Positions 1 to 8,676 of a stretch of DNA of 64,000 bases are shown piece after piece (within the stretch, counting starts at the first letter, position 1; every line of letters starts with the position of its first letter). Origin of the DNA: Palsa-1447 sp964414785 (GTDB taxonomy: Bacteria; Verrucomicrobiota; Verrucomicrobiia; Opitutales; Opitutaceae); NCBI GenBank assembly GCA_964414785.1, contig CAYPXZ010000004.1, positions 1-64,000 of the forward strand, in the 5' to 3' direction. The notes under the pieces are model-generated. The model was not told the DNA's origin and ran no database searches. It was given only the letters and a program-made list of their open reading frames with translations. Made by a program: the position numbers and the translations under genes.

Positions 1-377
1 AGTTCGAGGTCGAGAGCTACCTGCGCCACCAGGGCCAGAGCTTCATCAACCGCTTTGACGCGAACTCCTACCTCTACATCACCCGCGCGATCGACCAGTT
101 CGACCCGGCAAGGGCCTCGGGCTCGCTCGAGCAGGCGTTCGCGCCCGTCCAGGCCGAGTCGCTCGTCGTCGGTTTCACGAGCGACTGGCTCTTCCCCCCG
201 GACCAGAACCGGGCGATAGCGCTCGCGCTCCTGCGCGCCGGCAAGCGCGCCAGCTATGCCGAACTATCGACCGACCTGGGCCACGACTCGTTCCTGCTCG
301 AAAGCGCGGACCTCTACGCCCTGGTGAGGGGATTCCTCGAGCGGTCGGAGGCCTACGTCTTCGACTTCGCGATCTGA
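1..377 (+). CDS. metX: Homoserine O-acyltransferase MetX, 3' end only
   Basis: This is the last 124 codons of a gene that begins before the window; the frame enters at base 3 and stops at TGA 375-377. MetX activates homoserine with acetyl- or succinyl-CoA in methionine synthesis and has an alpha/beta-hydrolase fold. The segment carries the expected C-terminal acid and base of the triad: the Asp in FTSDWLFPPDQ and the His in LGHDSFL. The nucleophilic Ser lies outside the window. The next gene, 13 bp downstream, is metW, a very common partner. Acetyl versus succinyl specificity cannot be read from this fragment. Confidence 0.9.
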   Translation, partial: FEVESYLRHQGQSFINRFDANSYLYITRAIDQFDPARASGSLEQAFAPVQAESLVVGFTSDWLFPPDQNRAIALALLRAGKRASYAELSTDLGHDSFLLESADLYALVRGFLERSEAYVFDFAI

Positions 378-390
378 ACCGCGCGCCGCC

Positions 391-999
391 ATGAGCAAAC
401 TCGTCGAAAAGAGAACGGTGGACATGCAGGTCATCGGGGAATGGGTCGAGCCGCAGTCGCGCGTCCTCGACCTGGGCTGCGGGCGCGGGGAGCTCATGGC
501 CTACCTCGTGCAGGCCAAGCAGGTCCTGGCCACGGGGGTCGACCTCGACTTCGGGCGGATATGCGCGTGCGTGAGCCGGGGGCTGAGCGCCTACCAGGGG
601 GACATGACCGAGTTCATGAGGGCGTTCCCGGACCGGCACTTCGACCGCATCATCTGCTCGCGAACCGCCCAGGAGCTCAACGACCCGGCGGCCGTGATCC
701 TCGAGGCGCTGCGCGTGGGCAGCACGGTGACGGTGGGCTTCGTCAACCACGGCTTCTGGAAGAACCGCATCGACATGCTGCTTCGCGGCCGGAAGGTGCG
801 CAACGCCGTCTACACGACCGCCTGGCACGATAGCCGGCCCGCCAATCCCCTCTCGATAGCCGACTTCGAGGACTTCTGCCGGGAGAGGTCCATCCGGGTG
901 GCGCGGCGCGCGCATCTCCTGGGGGACTGGCGCACACCCTGCCGTGTGCTGCCCAACCTCTTCGCGGGCTACGCCCTCTACGACCTGGCCCGGGCCTGA
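391..999 (+). CDS. metW: MetW methyltransferase-like protein
   Basis: A 202-residue protein with a class I SAM-dependent methyltransferase fold. The SAM-binding motif VLDLGCGRGELM lies near residues 26-37 and an acidic GVDLDF loop near 49-54. MetW accompanies MetX in many bacteria and is needed for, or enhances, homoserine acylation; its methyltransferase activity is not well established. It follows metX by 13 bp on the same strand, so the two are almost certainly co-transcribed. Its last 22 bp overlap the 3' end of the convergent prmB. Length is normal for the family. Confidence 0.93.
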   Translation: MSKLVEKRTVDMQVIGEWVEPQSRVLDLGCGRGELMAYLVQAKQVLATGVDLDFGRICACVSRGLSAYQGDMTEFMRAFPDRHFDRIICSRTAQELNDPAAVILEALRVGSTVTVGFVNHGFWKNRIDMLLRGRKVRNAVYTTAWHDSRPANPLSIADFEDFCRERSIRVARRAHLLGDWRTPCRVLPNLFAGYALYDLARA

Positions 1000-1868
1000 T
1001 GCCCCGCCAGGCGCGCGGCCTGGATCAGGCACACGCAGTCGCTCCCGTCCTCGGTGTGGAACCAGTGCGGCTGGAGGTGGCCGAACTCGCGCTCAAAGGC
1101 GTCGCGCCCTCCCCCGACCTCGATCATGAGGATCCCCCGCGGCTTCAGGCGCGCGGGCGCCTGGGCGATCAGCCTGCGGACGAGGTCGAGCCCGTCCCGC
1201 CCGCCGTCGAGCGCAAGGCGGGGCTCCCTGCGGAACTCCGCGGGAAGCGCGTCGACGTGAGCCGTCGGCTCGTAGGGCGGGTTGCTCAGGATGACGTCGT
1301 AGCGCCCGGCGCCGGCGCCGGACAGCAGGTCGCCCTTCACGAGCCGCACCCGGCCCGTGAGCCTGTGGCGCCTCACGTTGATCCCGGCGACCTCGAGCGC
1401 GCCGTCCGAGACGTCGATCCCGTCCACCGTCGCCGCCCTGAAGTGCCGGGCCAGGAGGATGGCGAGGCAGCCCGAGCCCGTGCAGACGTCGGCCACGCGG
1501 CGCACGCGCGCGGGGTCCCCGGTCCAGGGGTCCACCTGGTCCGGCAGGATCTCGACAAAATAGCTGCGCGGTATGAGGACCCTCTCGTCGACGTGGAACC
1601 TGAGGCCTCCAAGCCATGCTTCCCCGGTGATGTAGGCGGCGGGGACGCGCTCGACGAGCCTCCTGGCGAGGACCGCGTCCACGGCCCGGCTCTCGGCCGC
1701 CGAAAGGCGCCGCCCAAGGACCGAGGCGTCGCTGCCCAGGGGGAGCCCGAGCGTCGTCAGGATCAGGTACAGGGCCTCGTCGCGCGCGGCGGACGCGATC
1801 TGCCCGAGCGCGGCGCCCTTCTCGCCGTACATCCGTTCCGCGCGCCTGAGGCAGTTTCCGAGGGTCAC
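978..1868 (-). CDS. prmB: Ribosomal protein L3 glutamine N5-methyltransferase PrmB
   Basis: PrmB methylates a glutamine of ribosomal protein L3 with SAM. The GTG at 1868 gives 296 residues beginning MTLGNCLRR, which matches the usual family N-terminus (TL-x-DLLR), so I prefer it to longer in-frame extensions. The conserved segment ERVPAAYITGEAWLGG and the IPRS motif are PrmB-like, VADVCTGSGCLA is the SAM-binding motif, and SNPPY is the glutamine-binding NPPY signature. PrmC (release-factor methylase) is the alternative, but the GEAW and DERVLIPRS context favours PrmB. It lies 23 bp downstream of the TPR gene and tail-overlaps metW. Confidence 0.9.
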   Translation of the reverse strand: MTLGNCLRRAERMYGEKGAALGQIASAARDEALYLILTTLGLPLGSDASVLGRRLSAAESRAVDAVLARRLVERVPAAYITGEAWLGGLRFHVDERVLIPRSYFVEILPDQVDPWTGDPARVRRVADVCTGSGCLAILLARHFRAATVDGIDVSDGALEVAGINVRRHRLTGRVRLVKGDLLSGAGAGRYDVILSNPPYEPTAHVDALPAEFRREPRLALDGGRDGLDLVRRLIAQAPARLKPRGILMIEVGGGRDAFEREFGHLQPHWFHTEDGSDCVCLIQAARLAGHQARARS

Positions 1869-1891
1869 GAGTGGAGGAGGCGGAGGATCGG

Positions 1892-2761
1892 CTACGGCTT
1901 GGACCCCGGCTCGAGCTGGGCCGCAAGCTTCTGCCTCTGCCCGGCGAGCGTCGGGTCGGTCACGGTCTCGAGCATCTTGAGGGCGCTTTCCCTCTTCCCC
2001 ATGTATGTCAGGACGTTCGCCTGGTGGAGGCGCATGGTCTGTCGCTCGACATCGGACTTGCCCTGCGCCTCGAGGCCCTGCCACGCCTTGAGCGCCGCGG
2101 CCCAGTCGGGGTCCTGCGTGTCGTAGAAGGACTCCGCGTAGCGGTAGGTGAACTCGATCCGCTCGGGCGCCAGCTCCGCGGCGTGCCTGAACGCCTCCTG
2201 CATGGAGTGGTCGATCGACGCGCGGCTCCACTGGCCGCTCTTCAGGAAGTCGTCCCTGGCCTCGTAGAGGAGGGTCCCCAGCTGGTAGTGGTAGAGGGGC
2301 TCGGTGGGCTCCAGGTTCACCGCCGACAGGAAGTAGTTGAGGGCCTCCAGGGGCTTGCCCTCCTCGGCGAGGTAGTTGCCCAGCTCGTTCTTCACCAGCG
2401 GGATCTCGGGGTCGAGCTGGTTCGCCTTGAGCAGGATCGCGACGGCCTGCTTGCGCAGGCTGATCTTCCAGAGCATGTAGCCGTACGAGGCGTACCCGGG
2501 GGCGAACTTGGGGTTGTCCCTGATCAGCGACTCGTACTCGACGGTGAGCTGCTCCACCTGGGTCTTGAAGCCCGCCTCGTCGAGGTTCTTCCCCTCGGCC
2601 GCTGCATCCGCGAACAGCGTCTTCTGGTGCTGGGAGATGTCCTTGAGGCGGCGCTCGGCCATGGTCTCCTGGACCGGCTGAACCGCGGGAGTGTCGGCCT
2701 GCGCGACCGCGACGGCGAGGGCTGAGAATGCCAGGAATAGGCGTGCTGGGCTGACGTGCAT
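1892..2761 (-). CDS. Periplasmic tetratricopeptide-repeat protein
   Basis: A 289-residue secreted protein. The ATG at 2761 places a signal peptide (MHVSPARLFLAFSALAVAVA-QA) at the N-terminus, which decides the start over longer in-frame extensions. The rest is alpha-helical with at least three TPR units: PGYASYGYMLWKISLRKQAV, KNELGNYLAEEGKPLEALNY and YHYQLGTLLYEARDD, ending in a further TPR-like helix pair. TPR proteins act as scaffolds; no catalytic motif is visible, so the exact role is unknown. It probably shares a transcript with prmB downstream and is divergent from the histidine kinase gene across a 136-bp intergenic region. Confidence 0.75.
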   Translation of the reverse strand: MHVSPARLFLAFSALAVAVAQADTPAVQPVQETMAERRLKDISQHQKTLFADAAAEGKNLDEAGFKTQVEQLTVEYESLIRDNPKFAPGYASYGYMLWKISLRKQAVAILLKANQLDPEIPLVKNELGNYLAEEGKPLEALNYFLSAVNLEPTEPLYHYQLGTLLYEARDDFLKSGQWSRASIDHSMQEAFRHAAELAPERIEFTYRYAESFYDTQDPDWAAALKAWQGLEAQGKSDVERQTMRLHQANVLTYMGKRESALKMLETVTDPTLAGQRQKLAAQLEPGSKP

Positions 2762-2897
2762 GTAGGGTCGGGGAGATCCGTGGACAGCGGCCTGCCCCTG
2801 GCGTTCAAAAAATCTGGCCGCTGTGGGTCCGCCTAGGCGACAAAAAATGCAATATTCGCTTCCGAACGGTTCCCGTTGGCCGTATAAAGGAGGTTCC

Positions 2898-4883
2898 ATG
2901 GGTCCGCCCGAGAGTTCTCTGCCACATACCCTGTTCGGTGCCGAGCTGCCGCAGGACGTTCTCGGGGCGGCCCTTGAGCAATTCAACGACATCGTCGTGG
3001 TGACCGAGGCCGCCTACGTGGCGGAGCCGGAGCCGAGGATCCTATTCGCCAACCCGGCCTTCGAGCGGATCACGGGCTACCCGGTCGCGGAGGCGATCGG
3101 CCGCCCCATCCGGTTCCTGCGCGGCCCGGGCACGTCGGCAGCCGAGATCCGCCGGATCGACGAGGCCCTTCGAGCCCGCAAGCCCGTCCGCGCCGAGCTC
3201 CTCAACTTCAGGAAGGACGGCACGCCGATCTGGCTCGAGATCGAGGGCAGCGCCACCCGCAGCCCCTCGACCCAGACCGAGTACTTCGTCTTCATAGAAA
3301 GGGACATCACCGAGCGGAAGAAGCGCGAGGAGGCGCTGCGCGAGCAGGAGCGGTCGATCGCGACGCTCTTCAGCAACCTTCCCGGGATGGCCTACCGGTG
3401 CCTCAACGACGAGAAGTGGACCATGGAGTTCGTGAGCGCGGGAAGCCGCGAGCTCACGGGATACGAGCCCGAGGCGTTCATCGGGAACCGTCTGACGAGC
3501 TTCGAGGAGATCATCGTGGCCGACGACCGGAAGGCCGTGCGCGACATCGTCTCGCGGGCCGTCGGCCGCGGCGAGCCGTTCGAGGCCTCGTACCGCATCC
3601 GCACCCGCACGGGGACACTCAAATGGGTCTGGGCGAGGGGACGCGCAGCGCCGGGGCCCGACGGGAGGGCCCGCTCCCTCGAGGGGTTCGTGACCGACAT
3701 CACCGAGCGCAAGCTCCTCGAGTCCCAGGTCCTCCAGAACCAGCGCCTCGAGAGCATCGGGACCCTGGCGGGCGGGATCGCGCACGACCTCAACAATGTC
3801 TTCGCCCCCATCATGATGGCCGGCGACCTGCTGGCCGACAAGGGGCCCGACAAGGAGTCGGAGCAGCTGCTCGGCGTCATGGCCGCGAGCGCCCGCAGGG
3901 GCGCGGAGCTCGTGCGCCAGATCCTCCTCTTCGCACGGGGGATGGAGGGTCCGCGGGTCGCCGTGAGTCCGGCGGCCCTCTTCAACGAGATCCAGGCCTT
4001 CCTCGAGAGCACGCTGCCCAAGTCGGTCCGGCTCAGCATGCAGATCGCACCGGACGTGTCGGCCATCTCCGGCGACCCCGTCCAGCTCCACCAGGTGCTG
4101 CTCAGCCTCTCGGTCAACGCGCGCGACGCGATGCCGTCGGGCGGGAGGCTGACGATCTCCGCGACGAATACCGCCGTGTCGGCCTCCGCCCCCCGGCCCC
4201 ACCCCGACGCCGTCCCGGGCACCTTCGTGCGGATCGACGTCGCCGACACCGGCAGCGGCATACCCGACATCCTGAAGGGCCAGATCTTCGACCCGTTCTT
4301 CACGACCAAGGGGGTCGGGCGCGGGAGCGGCCTGGGCCTGTCGACCGCGCGCGCCATCGTGAAGTCCCACTGCGGGTTCATCACCTTCGTCACGACGGAG
4401 GGCGTCGGCACGACGTTCTCCATCTTCCTGCCCACGACCGACGCCGCCCTCGCGCGCCCCGTCCAGGGCGAGGTCGCCAGGGCGCCCGCCGGCCCGCTGC
4501 CGCGGGGCAAGGGAGAGAACATCCTCGTCGTGGACGACGAGGAGTCGGTGCGCCACATCATGCGCAGCACGCTCGAGAGCTTCGGCTACCGCACCGTCGG
4601 CGCGGCCGACGGTGCCCAGGCGATCGCGTTCTTCAGGGATTCGCCCGCACTTTTCGACGCCGCGCTTGTCGACATGCAGATGCCCGGACTGGACGGCAGG
4701 CAGACCATACTCGCGCTTCGCCGCCTGCGGCCCGACCTGCCGATCGTGGCCGCCAGCGGGATGGCCACGAACGAGAACAAGGAGGCGGCCGCCTCCAGCG
4801 GCGTCCGGCATTTCCTCGAGAAGCCCTTCAGCGTGGAGATGCTGATCCGCACGGTGAACGCCGCCATGGCCAGGCCCGCGTGA
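2898..4883 (+). CDS. PAS-domain hybrid sensor histidine kinase
   Basis: A 661-residue soluble hybrid kinase. The ATG at 2898 follows a near-perfect Shine-Dalgarno (AAAGGAGG, 2887-2894), which decides the start. In order: PAS 1 (about 30-140, ending FIERDITERKK), PAS 2 (about 155-275, ending VTDITERK), a HisKA-like region with phospho-acceptor His296 in GGIAHDLNN, an ATPase domain (N box VNARDAM, G1 DTGSGIP, G2 GSGLGLS), and a receiver domain (540-655) with DDEE and acceptor Asp592 in VDMQMPG. No membrane segment is seen, so it senses a cytoplasmic signal through PAS. Its stop overlaps the GTG of the LptF/G-type gene, an unusual coupling. Confidence 0.92.
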   Translation: MGPPESSLPHTLFGAELPQDVLGAALEQFNDIVVVTEAAYVAEPEPRILFANPAFERITGYPVAEAIGRPIRFLRGPGTSAAEIRRIDEALRARKPVRAELLNFRKDGTPIWLEIEGSATRSPSTQTEYFVFIERDITERKKREEALREQERSIATLFSNLPGMAYRCLNDEKWTMEFVSAGSRELTGYEPEAFIGNRLTSFEEIIVADDRKAVRDIVSRAVGRGEPFEASYRIRTRTGTLKWVWARGRAAPGPDGRARSLEGFVTDITERKLLESQVLQNQRLESIGTLAGGIAHDLNNVFAPIMMAGDLLADKGPDKESEQLLGVMAASARRGAELVRQILLFARGMEGPRVAVSPAALFNEIQAFLESTLPKSVRLSMQIAPDVSAISGDPVQLHQVLLSLSVNARDAMPSGGRLTISATNTAVSASAPRPHPDAVPGTFVRIDVADTGSGIPDILKGQIFDPFFTTKGVGRGSGLGLSTARAIVKSHCGFITFVTTEGVGTTFSIFLPTTDAALARPVQGEVARAPAGPLPRGKGENILVVDDEESVRHIMRSTLESFGYRTVGAADGAQAIAFFRDSPALFDAALVDMQMPGLDGRQTILALRRLRPDLPIVAASGMATNENKEAAASSGVRHFLEKPFSVEMLIRTVNAAMARPA

Positions 4884-6043
4884 ACATACTGGACCGGCAC
4901 ATCTTCAAGGGCATCCTCACGACCGCGCTCGCCGCCGTCGCGCTCTTCGCGTTCGTGCTCGCGGCCGGCAACGTCATCCGCGACCTCCTGGGGCCCCTGC
5001 TCTCGGGCCAGCTCCCGCTCCTGTCCTTCGGCCGGCTCGTCCTGCTCCTGATACCGTTCGTCGCCTACTACGCCCTGCCCCTGGGCATGCTCACCGGCGT
5101 CCTCCTCACGCTCGGGCGCCTCTCCGCCGACAGCGAGATCACCGCCATGCGCGCCGCGGGGCTTAGCCTTCCGAGGATCGCCAGGCCGGCCCTCGTCCTG
5201 GCGGTGCTCGGGGTGGCGCTTGCCCTCTGGATCAACTTCGAGTCCATGCCGTGGGCCCGGGTGCAGTACCACAAGGAGCTCGCGGTCGCGATCCGCGCTA
5301 ACCCGCTGAGCTACCTCAGGCCGAAGACGTTCATCCGGGAGTTCCCGGGCTACGTGGTCTACGTGGGGTCCATGGACACGGACTCGAAGGATGGCTCGAA
5401 CGTCAGGGACTTCTGGATGTGGCAGCTGGACTCGGAGCGCAGGGTGGTCCGGTTCGTCCGCGCCGAGTCGGGGCGCGTCGAGTACGACGAGGCCGCGAAC
5501 GACTTCATCGTCACGCTCTCCAACGCGCGCGTGGACGAGCACGACCGCAAGGCGGCCGACGACTTCACGCAGCCGCTTCGCGTGAACACCTTCGGCCAGG
5601 TCGACCCCGTGCGCCTGTCGCTCTCGAGGTACTTCGGCAGCGAGAACGTCCACCAGAAGCCCGACTGGATGACCTACAGCGAGCTCGCCGCCCTGCGGGA
5701 AAAGATCGAGCACGAGGTCGTCCCGGCAGGCGGGGAGAAGCAGCACCTTCGGTCCCTCCTGAAGGTCTCCCTCACCGTCCAGGGAAAGATCAACATGGCG
5801 CTCGCGGTGTTCGCGTTCGCCTTCGTCGGCGTCCCGCTCGGGATCAAGGTGTCCCGCCGCGAGACGAGCGCCAACCTCGGGGTGGCGGTGATCCTCGCCC
5901 TGGCGTATTACTTCCTGATCGTCGTCGTGGGCTGGCTGGACCAGCATCCCGAGTACCGGCCCGACCTGCTGCTGTGGGTCCCGAACGTCGTCTTCCTGCT
6001 GATGGGCCTATTGCTCCTCAGGCGCCTTGACCGGGCCTCGTAG
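4880..6043 (+). CDS. LptF/LptG-family lipopolysaccharide export permease
   Basis: A 387-residue YjgP/YjgQ-family inner-membrane protein. LptF and LptG form the transmembrane part of the LptB2FG ABC transporter that extracts lipopolysaccharide from the inner membrane. The start GTG 4880 overlaps the kinase stop in GTGA. The N-terminus (ILDRHIFKGILTT) is typical, followed by three TM segments with the conserved PLGMLTGVLLTLGRLSADSEI stretch broken at residues 60-80, a periplasmic beta-rich domain (about 120-290), and three C-terminal TMs with VGVPLGIKVSRRE. Whether it is the F or G paralogue cannot be settled here. The 3' end overlaps the convergent acetyltransferase by 36 bp. Confidence 0.88.
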   Translation: MNILDRHIFKGILTTALAAVALFAFVLAAGNVIRDLLGPLLSGQLPLLSFGRLVLLLIPFVAYYALPLGMLTGVLLTLGRLSADSEITAMRAAGLSLPRIARPALVLAVLGVALALWINFESMPWARVQYHKELAVAIRANPLSYLRPKTFIREFPGYVVYVGSMDTDSKDGSNVRDFWMWQLDSERRVVRFVRAESGRVEYDEAANDFIVTLSNARVDEHDRKAADDFTQPLRVNTFGQVDPVRLSLSRYFGSENVHQKPDWMTYSELAALREKIEHEVVPAGGEKQHLRSLLKVSLTVQGKINMALAVFAFAFVGVPLGIKVSRRETSANLGVAVILALAYYFLIVVVGWLDQHPEYRPDLLLWVPNVVFLLMGLLLLRRLDRAS

Positions 6044-6592
6044 GACCGGCTTCTCCATCCTGAGGACGGACATGGAGAGCCCCCCGGGCATGCCGACGTC
6101 GCACCGCTCCGCCACCCGGTAGCCGAAGCCCGCGTAGAGCGGCTCGCCCGCGAGCGTCGACATGATGACGACCGTGCGGAACCCGGCGTCGGCGATCGCC
6201 CGCTCGCACTGGGCCATGATGCGGCTGCCGACGCCGCGCCGCACCCACCCCGGGTGCACGAAGAAGGCGCGGATCCGCGCGGGCTCGGTGCGGGGGTCGA
6301 CAAGCGGGTCCTCCCCCGTGCGCAGGCTGTCGCTTCCGCACAGGGACGCGCGCCGGCTCCAGCCGCCGCAGCCGATGATCCGCCCCCCGGCCTCGACCAC
6401 GAAGTACGTCCCGTCGACGATCAGCTGACGGTCGACCCCGAACACCGTCCCTATCGACGCGTCGATCTGGGCCTGGGTGTAGTAGGGCCCGTGGAGTCCC
6501 CGGACCGAGGCCTCGATAAGCCCCTCCATCTCGGAGATGTCGGCCTCCCTGGCCAGCCGCAATTCCCCGGGGGCTTCCTTCTCGGGGGTCAC
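6008..6592 (-). CDS. GNAT-family N-acetyltransferase
   Basis: A 194-residue GNAT protein; the acetyl-CoA loop is FFVHPGWVRRGVGSRIM, matching the R/Q-x-x-G-x-G/A pattern, followed by the beta-5 strand and a GFGYR segment. The GTG start at 6592 overlaps the arnD stop (GTGA), so it is translated as the last gene of the arnA-arnD operon. The substrate is unknown. Position after arnD suggests, but does not prove, a role in envelope sugar or amine modification; stand-alone detoxifying GNATs look the same. Its 3' end overlaps the LptF/G-type gene on the other strand. Confidence 0.85.
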   Translation of the reverse strand: MTPEKEAPGELRLAREADISEMEGLIEASVRGLHGPYYTQAQIDASIGTVFGVDRQLIVDGTYFVVEAGGRIIGCGGWSRRASLCGSDSLRTGEDPLVDPRTEPARIRAFFVHPGWVRRGVGSRIMAQCERAIADAGFRTVVIMSTLAGEPLYAGFGYRVAERCDVGMPGGLSMSVLRMEKPVLRGPVKAPEEQ

Positions 6593-7497
6593 GCCGCGCC
6601 GCCCTGCGTGGCGACTGTTCCGCTGCGCCCGTCGATCGGGGCCATGGTCTGCCCGCAGACCGGCACCTCGGCCCTCTTCGAGACGAGCCTCTTCGCCTCC
6701 TCGTCGAGCCTCACGAACTCGACCCCCGCGCCCCGGCAGGCCGCCAGGAATTCCCTGAAGATGGCGCGCCGGCCCATGCCCTCGATCTCCGCGTGGAGCG
6801 TGAAGACGTTGAGCCTGTCGCCCCTCAGGAGCGACACAAGGTGGCCGGCGATGGCGGAGTCCGGGTACTCCGGCCTTCCCATGAGCTCGTCGAGCGTCGG
6901 CAGGGTACTGGGGATCTCGAGCGTCCTGAACGCCTTGCCCCCGATGCTCGGGAAGAAGGGGCACGACCCGCGCGTGTCGCTCGAATACAACAGGTCAGCC
7001 TCGTCGTAGACCTCGCGGCTCCTCGCGTTGCTCTGCCACCCCGGCGCGCCCGCGCTCCGCGCCTCCTCCCCGAATATCCTGGAGAATTCGGCCCTCGCGG
7101 CGCCGAACTCCGCCCGGATCGAGCCGAGGTCCATCCTGTCCAGGTAGTCCTGCCAGCGGTAGTGGTTGTAGCAGTGGATGCCGACCTCGAAGCCGGCGTC
7201 GCGCACCCGCCGCATCGCGTCCGCGTTGCGCCGGCCGACGTGCGGGGCGGGAAGGAGCGTGCCGTTGAGGAGCGTCCGAACGCCGTAGATCTGGACCACG
7301 CTCGTGCGGCTCACCTTGCTGAAGAAGCCGGGCCTGAGGACCCGCGTCACGGCCCGGCCGGTCTGGTCCGGGCCGAGCGAGAAGAGGAAGCAGGCGGCCG
7401 CGCCGAACTCCGTGCAGTCGGCGGCCAGGTTCGGGATGCCGACCCGCGTCCCGCGGTCCGTGTCGGCATCGACCTTGAGCGCTAGTCGCACCGGCAT
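6589..7497 (-). CDS. arnD: Undecaprenyl-phosphate-L-Ara4FN deformylase ArnD
   Basis: A 302-residue polysaccharide-deacetylase (NodB) family protein close to ArnD, which removes the formyl group from undecaprenyl-phosphate 4-deoxy-4-formamido-L-arabinose on the inner membrane. Supporting landmarks: LKVDADTDRGTRVG at the N-terminus (metal-binding Asp), GIHCYNHYRWQDY (metal His residues), a late DTRGSCPF segment, IPSTLPTLDELMGR and FTLHAEIEGMG, all of which line up by eye with enterobacterial ArnD. The ATG at 7497 is chosen because homology begins there. It follows the ArnA decarboxylase gene by 5 bp and overlaps the GNAT gene. Confidence 0.9.
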   Translation of the reverse strand: MPVRLALKVDADTDRGTRVGIPNLAADCTEFGAAACFLFSLGPDQTGRAVTRVLRPGFFSKVSRTSVVQIYGVRTLLNGTLLPAPHVGRRNADAMRRVRDAGFEVGIHCYNHYRWQDYLDRMDLGSIRAEFGAARAEFSRIFGEEARSAGAPGWQSNARSREVYDEADLLYSSDTRGSCPFFPSIGGKAFRTLEIPSTLPTLDELMGRPEYPDSAIAGHLVSLLRGDRLNVFTLHAEIEGMGRRAIFREFLAACRGAGVEFVRLDEEAKRLVSKRAEVPVCGQTMAPIDGRSGTVATQGGAA

Positions 7498-7502
7498 GGT
7501 TC

Positions 7503-8540
7503 TCAGTCGAGCTGGTAGTCCTCGTGGGCCAGGTGGTAGTCGAGCGTCAGCTTTATCGCGGTCTTCAGGTCGACCTTGGGCTCCCACCCGAGCTGCCTCT
7601 TGATGGCCGCCACCGAGGGGACGCGCCTCTGGATGTCCTGGTAGTACTTCCCGAAGTACTTGCCCGAGGACACCACCACCGTCTTGGCCCTCTGGGCCCG
7701 CTCACGGTATTCCGGGAAGTCCTTGAACGCCGCGATGATCAGCTTCGCCAGCTTGGCGACGCTCACGTTGTTGCCTGGGTTTCCGATGTTGAAGATCTGG
7801 CGCGAGGCCCTGCCCCCCTTGTTCTCGATGATCCGGAGGAGCGCGTCCACCCCGTCGTCGATGAACGTGAACGACCGGCCCTGCTTGCCGCCGTCGACGA
7901 GCTGGAGCGGCTTCTCGAAGATGACGTTCGAGATGAACTGGGTGAAGAGCCTCGAGCTCCCCTCCTTCGGCTCCATGACGTTGTCGAGCTTGGGCCCGAT
8001 CCAGTTGAAGGGGCGGAAGAGGGTGTAGTCCACGCCGTCCCTCACGCCGTACGCATAGATGACGCGGTCGAGGAGCTGCTTGGAGTTGGCGTAGATCCAG
8101 CGCTGGCGCTCGATCGGGCCGTAGACGAGCGAGCTCGTCTCCTCGTTGAGCTCCCGGTCGGGGCACATGCCGTAGACCTCCGAGGTCGACGGGAAGATGA
8201 TGCGCTTCTTGTACTTGGCGCACTTGCGAACGACGTCGAGGTTCGCCTCGAAATCCAACTCGAAGACCCGCAGCGGGTCCTTCACGTACTGGACTGGGTT
8301 CGCGATGGCGACCAGCGGCACCACGACGTCGCATTTCTTGACGTGGTACTCGATCCATTCGCGGGAGATCGTGATGTCGCCCTCGACGAACTTGAACCTC
8401 GGGTTGCCGAGGCAGTCGCCCAGCTTGTGGTCCCCGACGTCCATTCCGAACACCTCCCAGTCCTTCTGCTTTAGGATGGCGTGGGTGAGCGAGCTGCCGA
8501 TGAAACCGTTGGCACCGAGGATGAGGACGCGCGTGGGCAT
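7503..8540 (-). CDS. arnA: UDP-glucuronate C4-decarboxylase, stand-alone C-terminal half of ArnA
   Basis: A 345-residue NAD-dependent SDR enzyme equivalent to the C-terminal domain of enterobacterial ArnA, which oxidatively decarboxylates UDP-glucuronate to UDP-L-Ara4O. The Rossmann loop is GANGFIG; SEWIEYHVKKCDVV-like and FPSTSEVYGMC segments are nearly identical to ArnA. Catalytic Thr119-Ser120-Glu121, Tyr150 and Lys154 are present, as is the late Arg in YYQDIQRR. The N-terminal formyltransferase domain of ArnA is absent and is encoded separately at 19389-20297. ATG 8540 is chosen by homology (MPTRVLILGANG). First gene of an arnA-arnD-GNAT operon. Confidence 0.92.
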   Translation of the reverse strand: MPTRVLILGANGFIGSSLTHAILKQKDWEVFGMDVGDHKLGDCLGNPRFKFVEGDITISREWIEYHVKKCDVVVPLVAIANPVQYVKDPLRVFELDFEANLDVVRKCAKYKKRIIFPSTSEVYGMCPDRELNEETSSLVYGPIERQRWIYANSKQLLDRVIYAYGVRDGVDYTLFRPFNWIGPKLDNVMEPKEGSSRLFTQFISNVIFEKPLQLVDGGKQGRSFTFIDDGVDALLRIIENKGGRASRQIFNIGNPGNNVSVAKLAKLIIAAFKDFPEYRERAQRAKTVVVSSGKYFGKYYQDIQRRVPSVAAIKRQLGWEPKVDLKTAIKLTLDYHLAHEDYQLD

Positions 8541-8556
8541 GGGTGTTTCAGTCCGA

Positions 8557-8590
8557 TTAACCACGAAATCCGCCAAATGACACGAAAGAA
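8557..8590. repeat. Short ACGAAA-type imperfect repeat
   Basis: Between the two divergent operons there is a run of imperfect units built on CACGAAA: CCACGAAATC, CGCCAAATGA, CACGAAAGAA. From memory, similar ACCACGAAA/CACGAAA strings are scattered through intergenic DNA of many verrucomicrobial and related genomes, probably as a small dispersed repeat; this single copy cannot prove it. It sits in the 136-bp gap (8541-8676) that must also hold the promoters for arnA and the efflux operon. Confidence 0.35.
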
Positions 8591-8676
8591 GATTTCCCCT
8601 CCCGTTCCTGGGGGCACCCCCTCCGGGGCCGATCAGCTTTGACAGCCCGTTCCCGCGCAGGAAACTCTAGCCTAAG

